A stretch of DNA of 64,000 nucleotides from Linnemannia schmuckeri (lineage: Eukaryota; Mortierellomycota; Mortierellomycetes; Mortierellales; Mortierellaceae). Positions 1 through 11,608 of this stretch are shown in pieces. The translations under genes and the position numbers were made by a program. The notes under the pieces are model-generated. The model made no database searches. It was not told the DNA's origin and saw only the letters and a program-made list of their open reading frames with translations. Numbering within the stretch: position 1 is the stretch's first letter; every line of letters starts with the position of its first letter. The DNA lies in assembly GCA_029449235.1 (NCBI GenBank), contig JANATG010000013.1, forward strand, positions 1,550,001 through 1,614,000, written 5' to 3'.

Positions 1-722
1 TTGACACGGGTACCCAAGTTCACAGAGATCTTGTCGGAGATCTTGACGGAGGCCTTGGTGGTGAGCTTGATGGCGTCCTTGACAATATTCTTAGCTTGGA
101 GCTTGATGCAGGCGCTATCATGGGCGGGGCAACGCTTTGTGATGATGGCGGCGAGGTTTGTGCGAAGGTTGGCCGAGAATTGGGCCTTGGTTTCCAGGTC
201 GACTTCAGTGCGAACTGCGGCTTTGATGGAGGAACGCAATGCGGCAGAGAGTCTGGTTCCGAGACCGAAGTCGATGTTGATCAATCCACTGTGAAGTAAG
301 GTAGAAATGAAAGAGACGAACGTGGGTTGGGTTAGTCTGTGGGTCTGTATGCATAGATGAGACGACAGAGCATAGAGGAGTTCAAAATAAATATCCAGTC
401 TAAAGTGTTGCTCGTGCTCAATTTTCATCCACCTCCTTCTCTCCCACAAAACAACAGCAACATACCTGATCTGAACACGAATATCGGTAGTAATATCAGT
501 CGAGAGGTTAGCATCGGTGCAGACATCAGCAAAGGCCTTGACGACAATCTCAGAGTGCTCCTTGACGAGGAGGTCAAGGGTACCCTCAAAGGCAGCGCCG
601 ACGGGCTTAGTGGGGGCGCCACGGGGCTCGAGGTCGGTGATCATCTCGGCCGAGGTAGAGGAGAAACTGAAGAGCATGGCGAACAGCGCCAGGAAGTAGG
701 CGAGGAAGGTAGTGGATCTCAT
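1..722 (-). CDS. small secreted protein, two exons, 3' end outside window
   Basis: Exons on the minus strand are 722..466 and 288..1, joined across a 177-nt intron (donor GTATG, acceptor CACAG). The splice keeps the frame: exon 1 leaves two bases (AG) that are completed by T of exon 2. The start is the first ATG in frame and gives a clear signal peptide (MRSTTFLAYFLALFAM...STSA, about 25 residues), so export is likely. The mature part has few cysteines (DVCTD, KRCPAHDSAC) and many Lys/Ile/Val-rich amphipathic stretches ending in repeated KISDKISV-like text at the window edge. I recognise no catalytic motif. A TATAAAA box lies about 206 bp upstream. The plus-strand open frame over the same bases is a shadow. 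Function unknown; a small secreted protein of the fungal effector-like or cell-wall type is possible but not shown. Confidence 0.75.
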   Translation of the reverse strand, partial: MRSTTFLAYFLALFAMLFSFSSTSAEMITDLEPRGAPTKPVGAAFEGTLDLLVKEHSEIVVKAFADVCTDANLSTDITTDIRVQIRYVAVVLWERRRWMKIEHEQHFRLDIYFELLYALSSHLCIQTHRLTQPTFVSFISTLLHSGLINIDFGLGTRLSAALRSSIKAAVRTEVDLETKAQFSANLRTNLAAIITKRCPAHDSACIKLQAKNIVKDAIKLTTKASVKISDKISVNLGTRV

Positions 723-927
723 CTTGGATGTAAGGAGGGAGCGATGGAAGGGTGATGAGGAGGGGTATAGGATCGGAGAGAAAGGGAGGAGGGATGTGAA
801 TTATTGAGGAGTGAGGAATAGGGAAGGAGAGGGGTGACTCTGTAGAAGAGTGGTGAAGGGTCAGATGGGTGAGGATGGAGGGCTGGAAGGCTGAAGAGAA
901 AACTGACAAAGTGGGAACTCGAAGTAG

Positions 928-934
928 TTTTATA
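928..934 (-). promoter_or_regulatory. TATA box of the secreted-protein gene
   Basis: TATAAAA on the minus strand, about 206 bp upstream of the ATG at 722. The spacing matches that of the other TATA boxes in this window. Confidence 0.5.
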
Positions 935-2864
935 CAAATTCCAGGAACGACTAAGTTTGTTTAAAGTCGATTGAAGAAATCGTTACAAAACACATAGAGC
1001 CAGTAGAAGGGGCTATCGAGGCCCCCTCCTTTGAGGGATTTGAGTCTTCTTCCTCCAACGGAGACGAGGGATTGAATAACTTTATTAACTGCATGCTCTT
1101 CTCTCTTGATGTCTTTCTTGCTCCGTAGGTTGTGCGTTATCTTCTCTCTTGCATGCTCTATTGTTCTTTCGTTTGAGCGTATTTGCTCTCTCTTCATTGC
1201 ATTTGTTTTCTTATTGTTGCTTTGGAGTATACGAACAACACACATACCTTCGATATGCATACTCAGTAACAGATATCCAAAGAAAAAAAAAAGCAATCGA
1301 TGAGTATGGAAACAAAATGAACAACTCAAACAACAAAAAACAAACAACAAACAACAAACAACGACCAAAAATAAAGGGCAAATACCCCTTTCTCCATATC
1401 CTCCTCGTTTGTTTTGCATTCTTCAACGGGCAAGTGCATCCGTTGCATTGTCAGATGTCAGTTGTGAATGAAAAGATGTACCCAAGCACGACTACCTGTA
1501 CATCGGAGAATGATACCTTTCTTGTCCACAGCAGCGCATTGATAAGGTATGATGGTACGATATAATGGTGCTGCGTGCTACTGCATAGTATGGAGAGATA
1601 GAGGGAGAGGAATGGTGCGAACAGATACCGTTCTGTGCACTCTCTGGCAAAACATAAAAAAGAGGCGCATGTTTATGCACAACGGAAGGCACCTACAACC
1701 AGTGCACCAACAACAAACCTCTACAACAAGAGCAAAGAATATGAAAAAAAGTTGAGAGCACAAAGGTTTTAAAGGTCAAAAAATATCAACGAAAAAACGG
1801 GCCGGGTTTGCTTCTCCCATACCAACTACCACTCATATAAACAGCAATGTCGCATCCGCTCCTCATCTTACCTCACCCATCCACATCCACCCACTGTCAC
1901 CCTCCCCTTTGGCTTGAGAGCCCTTTACCTCTCTTTTCTTTCTTTCTTTCTTTCTTTTGTCACCTCCCTTTCTTTCTCTTTGTTGCTTTGTTGCACATGG
2001 GTATGGTTCTTGCACCTGTCAAGATGAAAAAAAATACAAAGAGCCCTTTACAACTCGATAAAACAGCCACACAAGAAACAGATATACACCCGTACGCAAC
2101 ATCCCTCATCGTAAAAAATACCATCCAAACCATCACTCGCCCCCTGACCCCCTAATCCCCTTCCATCCGTTGCGCCATGCATTGCGCGAGTGAACTGACT
2201 GGAATGCTTTCATTCTGCACATTCACACACACGTTGCAATGCCCTCCCACTCTTTCCTCTCTCGTTCTTTTTTGGTACCTGCCTCACATCTTCCCTCCAA
2301 ACACCCCTTCCTATCTCCTTCCCGGCCCATCGTTCTCGCACCCTCCTACCTTCCTATTGCTTTTTCAGACACTATTAAGGAACCAAGGGCGTAAGCACTG
2401 CATTCTGCAGGGGCAGAAAAAAGTGTTTCGATCGTTATTTTCCGGGATAGAAATACGCCAAGAAAAGAGGGAGCAACGAAGGCTGGGTATGTTAGAAAGG
2501 GGTGAGTCCCAATGGCTATTTCTGTAGACCATACTAGTGTGTCACCTATGCCATGCCCTCTCTGACGAACCAGGGCTATTGATTCGCCGATATTAAAACA
2601 CACGAGAGAAGGAGGAGGGGGAAGAATGGTGGAGCCTGCATGGCTCTGATCACCAACTGTTTTTACGCCTTTGCTTATGCGTATCAAACAAGGAGGTGGG
2701 AGAGAGAGTGAGCGAGTGATGTAGAGGAGGAAGGAATAACCAGCTATTGCTATGTTTTTATTCTATAATACAATGAAAAAGAGGGGAGAGGGGAAAGTAG
2801 GACGAGACACTGTCGGAAATCTAGGGAATAATATCATGAGAGAGTAGACGCGCGCATCGCTATA
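935..2864. other. intergenic, no gene seen
   Basis: This stretch lies between the divergent 5' flank of the secreted-protein gene and the 3' end of the MFS gene. It is pyrimidine-rich on the plus strand, with a CTTT microsatellite at about 1934-1956. The open frames are short, low in complexity and lack matching splice structure, so I call none of them. Confidence 0.5.
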
Positions 2865-4653
2865 TTACAGAGCCTGCTCGAGGCCCTTCTCCTCCTGACT
2901 GCTCTCATCCGCCGACTTGTCATCCTCAACGATGCCCTTGAACTCGATAGGGTCTTGGTTGGCAGCAAGGAGTACCACAAACACGAATCCAACTGCACCC
3001 ATAACTGCCATCGCATAAAACGCCGCCCGGTACCCATTCATGAACCCTGTAGGACTCTGTTTTCCATCATCTCCAAAAGTCGTGAACTTGTCGTTCACAA
3101 TTGCGCTGATGGCAAGACCGATAGGTCCACCAAACTGGATGGCGACGTTAAAGGCAGCACCGACAACTCCTTGGTCCTCGTCGGGGGCATCAGCGACTGC
3201 TGTGACTTGGCAGCACATCCATGCGGGGGCTTGACCAATACAGTTGACGATTAGTGCAGGGAATGCGTAATGCCAGTAGCCCGATCCGGGGATGATCTGG
3301 GCAAAGATGATGGCCGAGATGACGATGAAGAATAAACCGAGGAACATGATCACCTTTGTCCGGACAACCGCATACAGCATGTTGAGGTAGTACAATCCTA
3401 GCGCCATCCCAACACCGTGGACAATGTAGCAGCATGCGGTGATCAGTGGCGAGAACAAGAGGACGTTCTGGAAAGTCAACGAGGTGTAGAAAATAAGAGT
3501 GTTGTAGGTGGCGGTGATGCAGATGATAACAACCACCGAAGCACGGAGGCGAGCCGAGGTCCAGATGCGGAACGGCATAATGGGGTATTCGATCCGATGC
3601 TCCCAAAATACAAACCACCCCAACACCGCAATGCCCACCAAGAACGGCGCCAGCGTCTGTGCACTCCCCCATCCGGCCGTCGTCGATTCCGACAAGTAAT
3701 ATACCACCGCAATAATACCGAGCACAAAACTGAAGACTCCTACATAGTCAACACGACGGTCGGCGACATGAGTATCATCGCCGAACTTGGGGACGGCCAA
3801 GAACCCGGCGATGCCGACAAGGGTAGCGAGGATAGCGGTGATGTAAAAGATCCAAGGCCAGCCAATGGTTGCGTCAAAGATTCCGCCGAGGAGGACACCG
3901 AGTGTTTGGCCGGTGCATCCTGCGCCTCCAAAGACCATCATTGCGAAATTGCGTTCTGGGCCGAGAGGGTATGATGTCGTTAACAGTGCCATCGCCAACG
4001 GACTATTCACGATGTGAAAAAAAGCAAAGTCATTAGTACGAGGATGCGAAAGGGGCACGTTAGGATGACAGGTGATTGGGTAAAAGAACAAAATTTGAAT
4101 GCTTACATTGTCAGTCCAGCACCAGCGCCTTGGAGGCCACGGGAGACAGACATGAAGATGGGGTTCCGTGCGAATCCACAAATCAACGTCCATAATGCGA
4201 ACCAGAAGACTCCCGTCAGAAACATCCGTCTATGCCCAAACAAGTCTCCCTATTTTGCGAAAATTAAACACAAGCACGGTCAGATATAGCTACCAAACGA
4301 TAACAAATAACAAAGGAGCAATTAGTGATTTTCTACAGAAAGCAACTTACCATACGGCCACCGACAAGCAAGAAAGCGGAATATGTAAGGGCGTAACTAC
4401 TAATGACCCACTGCAACTGGTTTTGCTCATAGTGGACATCTCGGAGTAAGGAGGGGAGTGCGATCGTTACAGAGGCAATGCTGATGATGTCTAACAACTG
4501 TGCACAACTGGCGACGATGAGCAAGATATTTCGGTTCTGGTCCAATCGCTTGTACCATGACAGTAGTTGTGTCTGTTCTTTGGAGGGTAATGTGTTGGGG
4601 CTAGAGAGTGTGATTGCGACGGAGGCGAGGGTTGAGGCGTCCGCATCGGCCAT
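2865..4653 (-). CDS. MFS drug:H+ antiporter-like transporter, DHA2 type
   Basis: Three exons on the minus strand: 4653..4351, 4249..4107 and 4002..2865, with phases 0 and 2 and consensus GTAAG donors and TAG acceptors. They give about 527 residues. The first exon carries LDIISIASVTIALPS, the DHA2 version of motif D1. Exons 1 and 2 join to make the motif A loop GRMGDLFGHRRM (G-x-x-x-D-x-x-G-x-[KR]-[KR]). The RGLQGAGAG segment follows, and the long third exon holds the remaining membrane helices and an acidic tail with EDDKSADESSQEEKG. Known members of this family are plasma-membrane proton-coupled exporters, often with 14 helices (Atr1-like); the substrate cannot be read from sequence. The exon lengths 143 nt and phases match exactly those of the paralogue at 24806-26757. 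It lies downstream of the NLR-like genes in the same orientation. Confidence 0.9.
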
Positions 4654-4844
4654 GTTTGCTGTAGTGATACGGGGGTATAGATGGGAGGGGTATGATATGA
4701 AAACTGGAGTGTAGAAATGCTAAAGAGTAGAAGGGAGTGGAGAGTGGAGAGGGAGTAGATACAGAGCGAGAGGGATGAGATCGACAACAACGAAAGTAAA
4801 GAACAAGGAAAAAGAAGTGAAATGAGATGGATGATACCCTCTAC

Positions 4845-4851
4845 TTTTATA
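4845..4851 (-). promoter_or_regulatory. TATA box of MFS gene 1
   Basis: TATAAAA on the minus strand about 190 bp upstream of the ATG at 4653, in a T-rich leader. Confidence 0.5.
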
Positions 4852-6228
4852 TTGTTTCTCCTCTCCCTTACCAACAATCACCTTCTCAATTCTAGGACAG
4901 AGAGATAACCAGGGCTTCATTTGTTGTTGACCCTTTTTTAATACTCAGAAATCATTTTTGGATAGCCTCCAATCGGCACAAAATGTAAACTACATCACAA
5001 TCACAAAAAAGAAACAGAAAAGAATAATTTCCAACCTAGCAGCGGAAATGCCTTTATCCTTGCTGTCGATAGGCGAATTCGAAAAGAAAAAAAAAATGTG
5101 AAACTACTTTCCTCTGAAGGCTTGGGGCATCAAGAATGAGGGACATGCATAGAGAGAAAGATAATGACAGAAAGAACAAGAGGCATTACTCTCACAGGCA
5201 TTGAGAAGGTTGAGGTGACGAGGAGTCGGGCCAAGAAGATAAAGTAAGAGGCCGCTGTCAAAAAGTACCCATACGAGGGTGGAAGAAGTTCCTCTGACTT
5301 AATCCAGATGTTGGATCATTAGGCTTTGTTGGTCACTGAATGAATATAAGGTTACCCATCCACTGAAAGAATAACTTTATTTTTGCTTTTTGTTGACGGA
5401 GCACGGAAATCATGTCGTGGACGAGGATCCTCTCCCTTTAGCACTGTCCAATAGGAAAACAGGGTAGTTGGCTCAAGAGCCCCGCCGCGCGTCTAAGCAG
5501 CCATTGGCTAAAAGCACGTTTGTACTGTTTATGTGCTGATGCAGTACTGTATTCCCTTTCAGTACATTTTCTAACTCACCTCTTCTTTTAACAACTTTTG
5601 AGTTTTTGCTTGACTGCGGTTGGAGTCATCGAATGCACACTAACTTGCATTAGTCCCCCGCTTTTGTACGTCTTTTCTCCTGCTGTGTTAGTGCTACCCA
5701 TGCACAATAGCAATAAACGAAGGGCCCACCCAAGGATATCTCAATTGTACTTGTCCATCTGCTGATAATTGCCATCAAGAGGTCATTTTTACATGTCCAT
5801 GCGATGATAGGATGGTTGGTCCTGAAAATCTACAATTGGTGAGACCGATCCTTGCAGCCATTGTTGTTGAAAAAAACGCTTATCTCTTCCTACTCCTGAT
5901 GCAAATTAGTTTAACTCCGGCACACGGCACACATCTCATTGGTCAACGGATTTTTTTCATTTGATTCAAATTGTCATCAAGGATTACGAGCCCATCATCC
6001 TCCCAGGTCCAAGATGACCGATACCGGAGAGAGGGTGAGAAAGTGTGACCCGAACTAAAGTGGGCTTCTTTTTCTTTTGGGTGCTCTACAGACACGGGAC
6101 TCAGTTACCAACAAATATTTGATCAGTTGTGACAAGAAAGACTGATACAGAGGGAATGTTGTGTTTTATTTTACTCTTCTCGTGACTCTCGTCCTCGCTT
6201 TCATCTCATCGGAGATATCCTAGGAAGA
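4852..6228. other. intergenic, no gene seen
   Basis: AT-rich sequence between the MFS promoter and the 3' end of the first NLR-like gene. I find no reading frame with coding character, no repeat array and no RNA gene signature. Confidence 0.45.
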
Positions 6229-9200
6229 CTATGATCCGCCCTTGGCACCACGCTGCTTGAGCAATCTCATGTTCGTTGCACTGAGACCTACCGTGTCTAC
6301 TATGACAGCATCCGTCGCAACAAACGCCGTGTGTCCGGAACTCCAGACTAACCTCGCAGAGAACCCGTCATCCTGTCCATCAACCAACCGCCATTGCACA
6401 CAACCGGCTCCTGAGCCAGTTACAAACTCCAATGCGTTTGGTCTCCAAGCAATATCAGTGACATCTCTGAGAAATGTTCGAATAACCAGAGTACATTCCC
6501 ACTCCTGCACTGCTTTATCCTCGACCAAGTTCCATATCCACACAGAGTCGTAGCAAGCGGTGGCTACCCACTGACCACAAAACGAAAAGGCAATAGAGCC
6601 AATAAAGCTTGTATGTTGCAAAGAGTGCAGAGGTTCCTCACTGTCCTCATCCCACAGCTCCACGGAATCGCTTTCTTCCAGCCTTATCGCGATCAGCTTT
6701 CTATTCAGCGAATAACTTATGACGGCCGGGTGAGAAGGCCAGACACTCACAGATACTCGTGACTCACCAGTCTCCACCTCCCAGATTCGTATAGTTCCAT
6801 CCTCGCTTCCAGATATGAGCTGCCGTCCACATGTTGAAAATATCGCACTCACGACACTCCCGCTAAGATGCCGGAGCACAGGGCCTGGCGTTCCTGAGTG
6901 GGCATCCCAAAGACGCACAGTCTTGTCACGGGCACCGGAAGCAATCCACTGACCATCCGGTGAGAATGCCAATGTTGTGATCCAGTCCGTGTGCCCTTGG
7001 AGGGCGACCTCGGCGACACCTGTGTCTATACTCCATATCTTGATGTTTATGGAGTATCCGGCAGTGGCAATTCGACGACCATTAGGCGAAATCGCTACGA
7101 TATTAGCTTGCCAGGAACTACATTGAAACGAACGACCGGACTCTCCAGTCACCGCATCATATTGTCGCAGGATTCCAGAGTCGCTGCCGGAGATGAGGCA
7201 CCTTCCATCGGAAGAATAGGCGATGCTTGTAATCGAATCAGACTGGGCGATATTTATGTCGAGTCCTGCTCCAGTGGTCGCCACATCCCACAACCGCACG
7301 GTCCCATCCACGCTCCCTGATGCCATCTGCAGGCTGTTCGGCGAAAACGCGACGGACAAAACAAATAAAGAATGACCTGCAAAGACTGAGACGAGCCTGC
7401 CTACATGGGAATCCCATAACTTGACCGTACAATCATCGCTGCACGAGGCTATCCACAAACCGTTTGGCGAAAAGCTGACGGCACGAACGGTACTCACATG
7501 GCCTTTCCACTTTTTCCCTAATTTACCAGTGATTGATCCCCACAGCCGCATATTACCGCCCATATCTCCTGCAACAATCCGCTTACAGTCAGGCGAATAG
7601 GCGACGCAGGATACGCTCCAGTACTTGTTCTTGAGGACCAAGCCCATCTATCCAGAGTGCGTATTGAATATTCGTGTCGTCCCGTCAGTACCTCCAGTGG
7701 CAACGCTTCGTCCATCAGGCGAGTACGCAACGCTGTAGATCCCTTTCGTATGACCCTGCAAAACAAAAAGAGCGGCCCATGTTCGAGGATCCCACAGCCT
7801 CACGGTTTTGTCGTTGCTGACTGAGGCAATCTGATTGCCTGAAGGTGAGAACGCCACAGCATTGACTTCGTCAGTATGCCCCTGCAGAACAAAATCAGTC
7901 ATTCCTGTCTGACAGTTCCACAATCGCACTGTACAGTCGCCACTGCCTGAGACAAGCTGCTTTCCAGAGGGGGAATAAGCAATGCCGGTGACTTTTCTCT
8001 CGTGGCCGCGAAGTATATGAGTCACTTTCCAGGTTGTGGTGTCGTAAATGTTGATGTCGCCACTGAACAACCCCACAGCAATTGCTCCTCCTTCCGACGA
8101 ATAGGCGCATGAATATACAGACTCCTGCTCTTCCAAAAACGGTAACTCTCCAAACTTGACGCCTTCCATCCGTGCCTTGCTAAAATCCGCCTGCCGAATC
8201 CAGCTTCTGGTGAGGTTGACGCCTGTTAGATCTGCCTCCTGCAGCTTAGCCGAGTCGAACTGTCCGCTAGACAAATCAGCTCCTGGAATGCGGATGCCTC
8301 GAAGGTCGGCCCCATTGAAACGCACTCCTGCCTTGACCAAGATAGTGATGGCGTTGGCAGCAGCGTGAGCAGCACGGTCGTCAGACTTGGACAGGTCAAT
8401 GAGCACATGAAGCTGTTGCTTGAATCCAGGGTCCAGCTGCACGCGCTCCGCCAAGAACTGAATGATCGACGGTTCCACGATTAGATCTCTCCGGGATAAA
8501 GGATGATCGCTGACATTGCTGGCGCCGGAAAGAGGATGCGGAGCAAACTCGTCGTTGCTGACAGCAGGTCCGCAGATGGTGCGGGAGTAAAAGTACTCTA
8601 GGATAGATCGGTGGACAAAGCGATATTGTGTCCCAGCTCGGCTCAACAAACTGGCCCCACGTAAGAGGGAGATGTCGGGCTCAGAACCAAAAAATGCGGC
8701 CTTCCATGAGGCTCCGTCGCGCCTTTGGGTGTAATCGACAACGGGCCTGCCCTCCTGCTCCTGAAAGATTGACGCTGCCAAGTCCTGTTGGAACTTGATT
8801 CCGTTCAATTCGAATCCTTCCTCCAGCAGCCCATTCAATGCCAGTTGATACTCTTTGTCCAGCTTATTGCTCTGGAGACGACGTTTGTTGACTGCCAGCC
8901 AGTGTTGCACAAAAGTATCGTACAGCTGAACACGAGTGACACGAAGTCTCGAAAGATCGGACTTGCCCTGAACAACGTTGGGGAGGGCCTCCAGACAGAG
9001 CCTCAAAAGGAAGGGTTTTTTAACCAGATCCATCAGGTTGGGAATAATCCTCAGCTTGTCCATGTAGTCCTCCTTGACCCAAGTGCATGGCTCGAGGGGA
9101 ACGTATTGCTCGACGTAATTCTCGATCTGCCCCTTAGAGAAGGGGGTGATGACAGCTTCCATGAAGAGATCGTTCGCTGCACGATAGTACGTTCCCGCCG

Positions 9201-10421
9201 CGTTGGGTACAAAGCATCCTTGATAGTCCGGTCCAAGGTACTGAGAGCGACAGGTGATGACCAGCTTGGTGTCACGCTGTCCGGATCGGTTGAGGAGGTT
9301 GGTGGTGTGGAGGTTGGATGTGAGCTGGCTCTCGTCGTAGCCATCGCATATCAAGATGAACTGGCGGTGTTGCTCCATCTCCTGAATCTGTGTCTCCGAG
9401 AACCTGTGTGACCTGAGTGACTCGGCAATGAGCTCTTTCTCCGGTCGTTCGAGAGCTGGCAGGCTGATAAAGAGTGGGATGCGACCACCGGGCTGGTAGT
9501 CCTGCCAGAGCTCATGCTCCAGGTGGCGGTTGAATGTCGACTTGCCTGCTCCCGAGTCGCCCAGGATCAGCATGACTTGACAGTCACCAGCAAGAAAGTC
9601 CTTGACCTTGTCCATCAGAGGGAACAGTGTGTCATCCAAGGATTGAAGGTTGAGCTTGGCCATGGGAGCAATGTAGACCGGCTGGTTGTATTCGCCTAGT
9701 CGTTGCATCCTCAAAGTGAGTACAGCGGATTCGATATATTGATCGTCCTGTGCCTCAGCGAGTTCATAATCAGTACTAGAAGTTTGCTCAATGCGCCTTG
9801 TTTTGACGAGCTTATCCGTCTGACAAACTGGAAGGGGGCGCTTGATCTGTGTACTCATCTTCCCAAAGTTCGAGGAAGCAGTGTTGGACGGGGTTGGTGA
9901 TGGTGGTGGTGGTGGCGGCGGTGGTGAGGAAATGCTTGGAGGTGACGAACACGATATAATTGCAACTCTGAGTATTGACAAATAAATTAGTTACAGTTGT
10001 TACAGTTTCCTGAAAATACTCTGGCTGTAAATTTTCATTTCCGCACCAATTGAGTTTACCTCGGGAAGGCTCAAGGACGACTGTTGAAGATGCGGTGGTG
10101 AAACTAGTAAGCAAAGAACGTCTGGGCTAATGACAAAGAGCAAAAAAACATATTCTGTTAGAGGCAGTGGGAAATGATATGGAGCATGCAACAGCAATTG
10201 ACCGTTTCTTTCTACGCCCATTTTCACACGACCCTTACCTTCTTGACGAGTGGGGCCACTGTAATTTTGTATAGATCACAACGACGTGTGTTGGCAGGGG
10301 TTGTTTGTTCTGTTGAAGAGGAGTATTGTGTATCAATTACGTTTTAGCGTCTTTCAGGGCCATGACCTCCTTGTTGCAGAGCGCACCAAGGACCACCTCC
10401 AAACCTGACGAAGGACATACC
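6229..10421 (-). pseudogene. NLR-like NACHT-pentapeptide-WD40 receptor, copy 1, broken by an in-frame TAG
   Basis: A STAND-class receptor gene. The main exon runs from 9965 to 6229 on the minus strand. It encodes a proline-rich start, a NACHT NTPase with Walker A GDSGAGKST and Walker B FILICDGYDES, a helical region with FVHRSILEYFY, pentapeptide repeats (GADLRGIRIPGADL...), then about 14 WD40 repeats. The frame is interrupted at 7650..7648 by TAG. The intact copy 2 has CAG (Gln) at this point (THSG-Q-MGLV), so one C-to-T change splits the protein into about 777 and 472 residues after the third WD repeat. Likely upstream coding exons are 10309..10239 and 10126..10060, preceded by one ending at 10421; phases 1, 0 and 1 all match. 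The true start is unclear: an ATG at 9981 begins MSILRV, but it would lie in the predicted intron. The family acts as cytosolic switch proteins in non-self recognition; here the truncated NACHT half could still be made. Confidence 0.8.
10060..10421 (-). other. predicted 5' leader exons of NLR copy 1
   Basis: Three small exon candidates precede the main exon. The first ends at 10421 (donor GTATGT) and encodes DSPSEPTDSPST and ALVRRIR. The second is 10309..10239 (donor GTAAGG) and encodes TRRCDLYKIT and PLVKK. The third is 10126..10060 (donor GTAAAC). The last joins 9965 (VAIISCSSPP...). Exon lengths of 71 and 67 nt keep one frame throughout. Copy 3 has matching exons at 27732, 27850..27923 and 28046..28109 with the same phases. 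I cannot place the initiator ATG, and the third exon differs in frame between copies, so part of this may be untranslated leader. Confidence 0.45.
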
Positions 10422-11608
10422 TCTGATACGACGAACAAGCGCAATTGTTGATGGGCTGTCTGTCGGTTCTGAGGGAGAGTCGTTGTTGGGGTTGATGTGC
10501 GCGTGTGAAAGACGATGAGAGGTCGGAGGACCGGGGAGTGGGTCCGAATGTGTGAGGAAACAGGTGAGTGTCAATCGAGGAATGTAAGAGTGGCGGGAAT
10601 ATGAATGAAAGAATGGCAGGAGCATGAATGAAAGATGAGGAACAACAGAAGTAGAGGGGGGAACAAGAGGAGTGCGACGAAAAGAAAGAAGCACAAATTG
10701 TCTTTGCTTTTATCTTTCTTTTTGTTAAGCCTTCGCCTTTTTTTTTTTCATGCTTACCCAATCTCTTGTTTATGCTCTTGACGGTGTTTCACAAATAAAG
10801 AGCACACAAGAGGGGAGATCTAGATCATGGGTCCATGACTTACAAAGGTAAATGGAGGAGTGGACTTTCAACGTAGGTGCGTTCACCTGCTGCTTTGAGA
10901 GCAGCGTCATCTCCAAGTATCCCATAGCTGGTGGCGGCTCCAGGCACAGCACTGATCATTGATCAAACACGCGGTGAAACATACAGTTCGATCATCACCA
11001 CAAAAGGATCATAAAGAAACAAGTGAGCCAAACTGAAATCAAAAAACAAAGAGGGGCTGTTCGAGCGCTCCTTTGTCTGTCTGTTTGCTATTCTTGTGAG
11101 GTACGTCCATTGTACCATTGTACGCCTGATGCATAAACGACCGAACCGTTTCCTCTGTCTTTTGCTGCTTCGTTTGCCTCTTTGCGCTTCTTTGCCCCCG
11201 ATATCGCCTTGTACCCAACAACAGCCTCTTTCTCCTCTGCCTCATATCCATCCTCGACAAACAGCCTTCTTCACTCCCTCGCTCTCGTCACCAAAACACA
11301 GAATACAGTCTGAGCCTGTCCGCCCCTCCTTGTTGATACAAGCTCTTTCCGCCTTTCCATAATACACATCAGCAAGGTAAACTCGCTCGCATCAAGGACA
11401 AAATATAAAGTGAAAAGAAAGAGAGAAACAACACTCAAGAACAACAAGGACTTGAAAAAAGACAGAATCACAACACAAGAACAGTGATATACTTTCATGT
11501 CGTGTTTGATTTGCTTTAACTGGCAATGGTATTCAAGTATGTGCTGTTGTTAAATAGGAATAAGGTATATAGAAAGTAAAAAAAAGGGCGGTCTGTCTTC
11601 TTGTATGT
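10422..11608. other. promoter/leader of NLR copy 1 and 3' flank of copy 2
   Basis: The stretch from about 10422 to 10560 resembles 27600-27700 upstream of copy 3, so a leader was duplicated with the gene. The rest is T-rich and shows no convincing coding frame. Confidence 0.4.

Noticed and set aside
1..294. Plus-strand 97-codon open frame
   Set aside because: It is the antisense of exon 2 of the spliced secreted-protein gene.
8788..9411. 207-codon antisense frames in the NACHT regions (also 14198-14821 and 28748-29371)
   Set aside because: They mirror the NACHT coding strand in all copies and show only changes expected from it.
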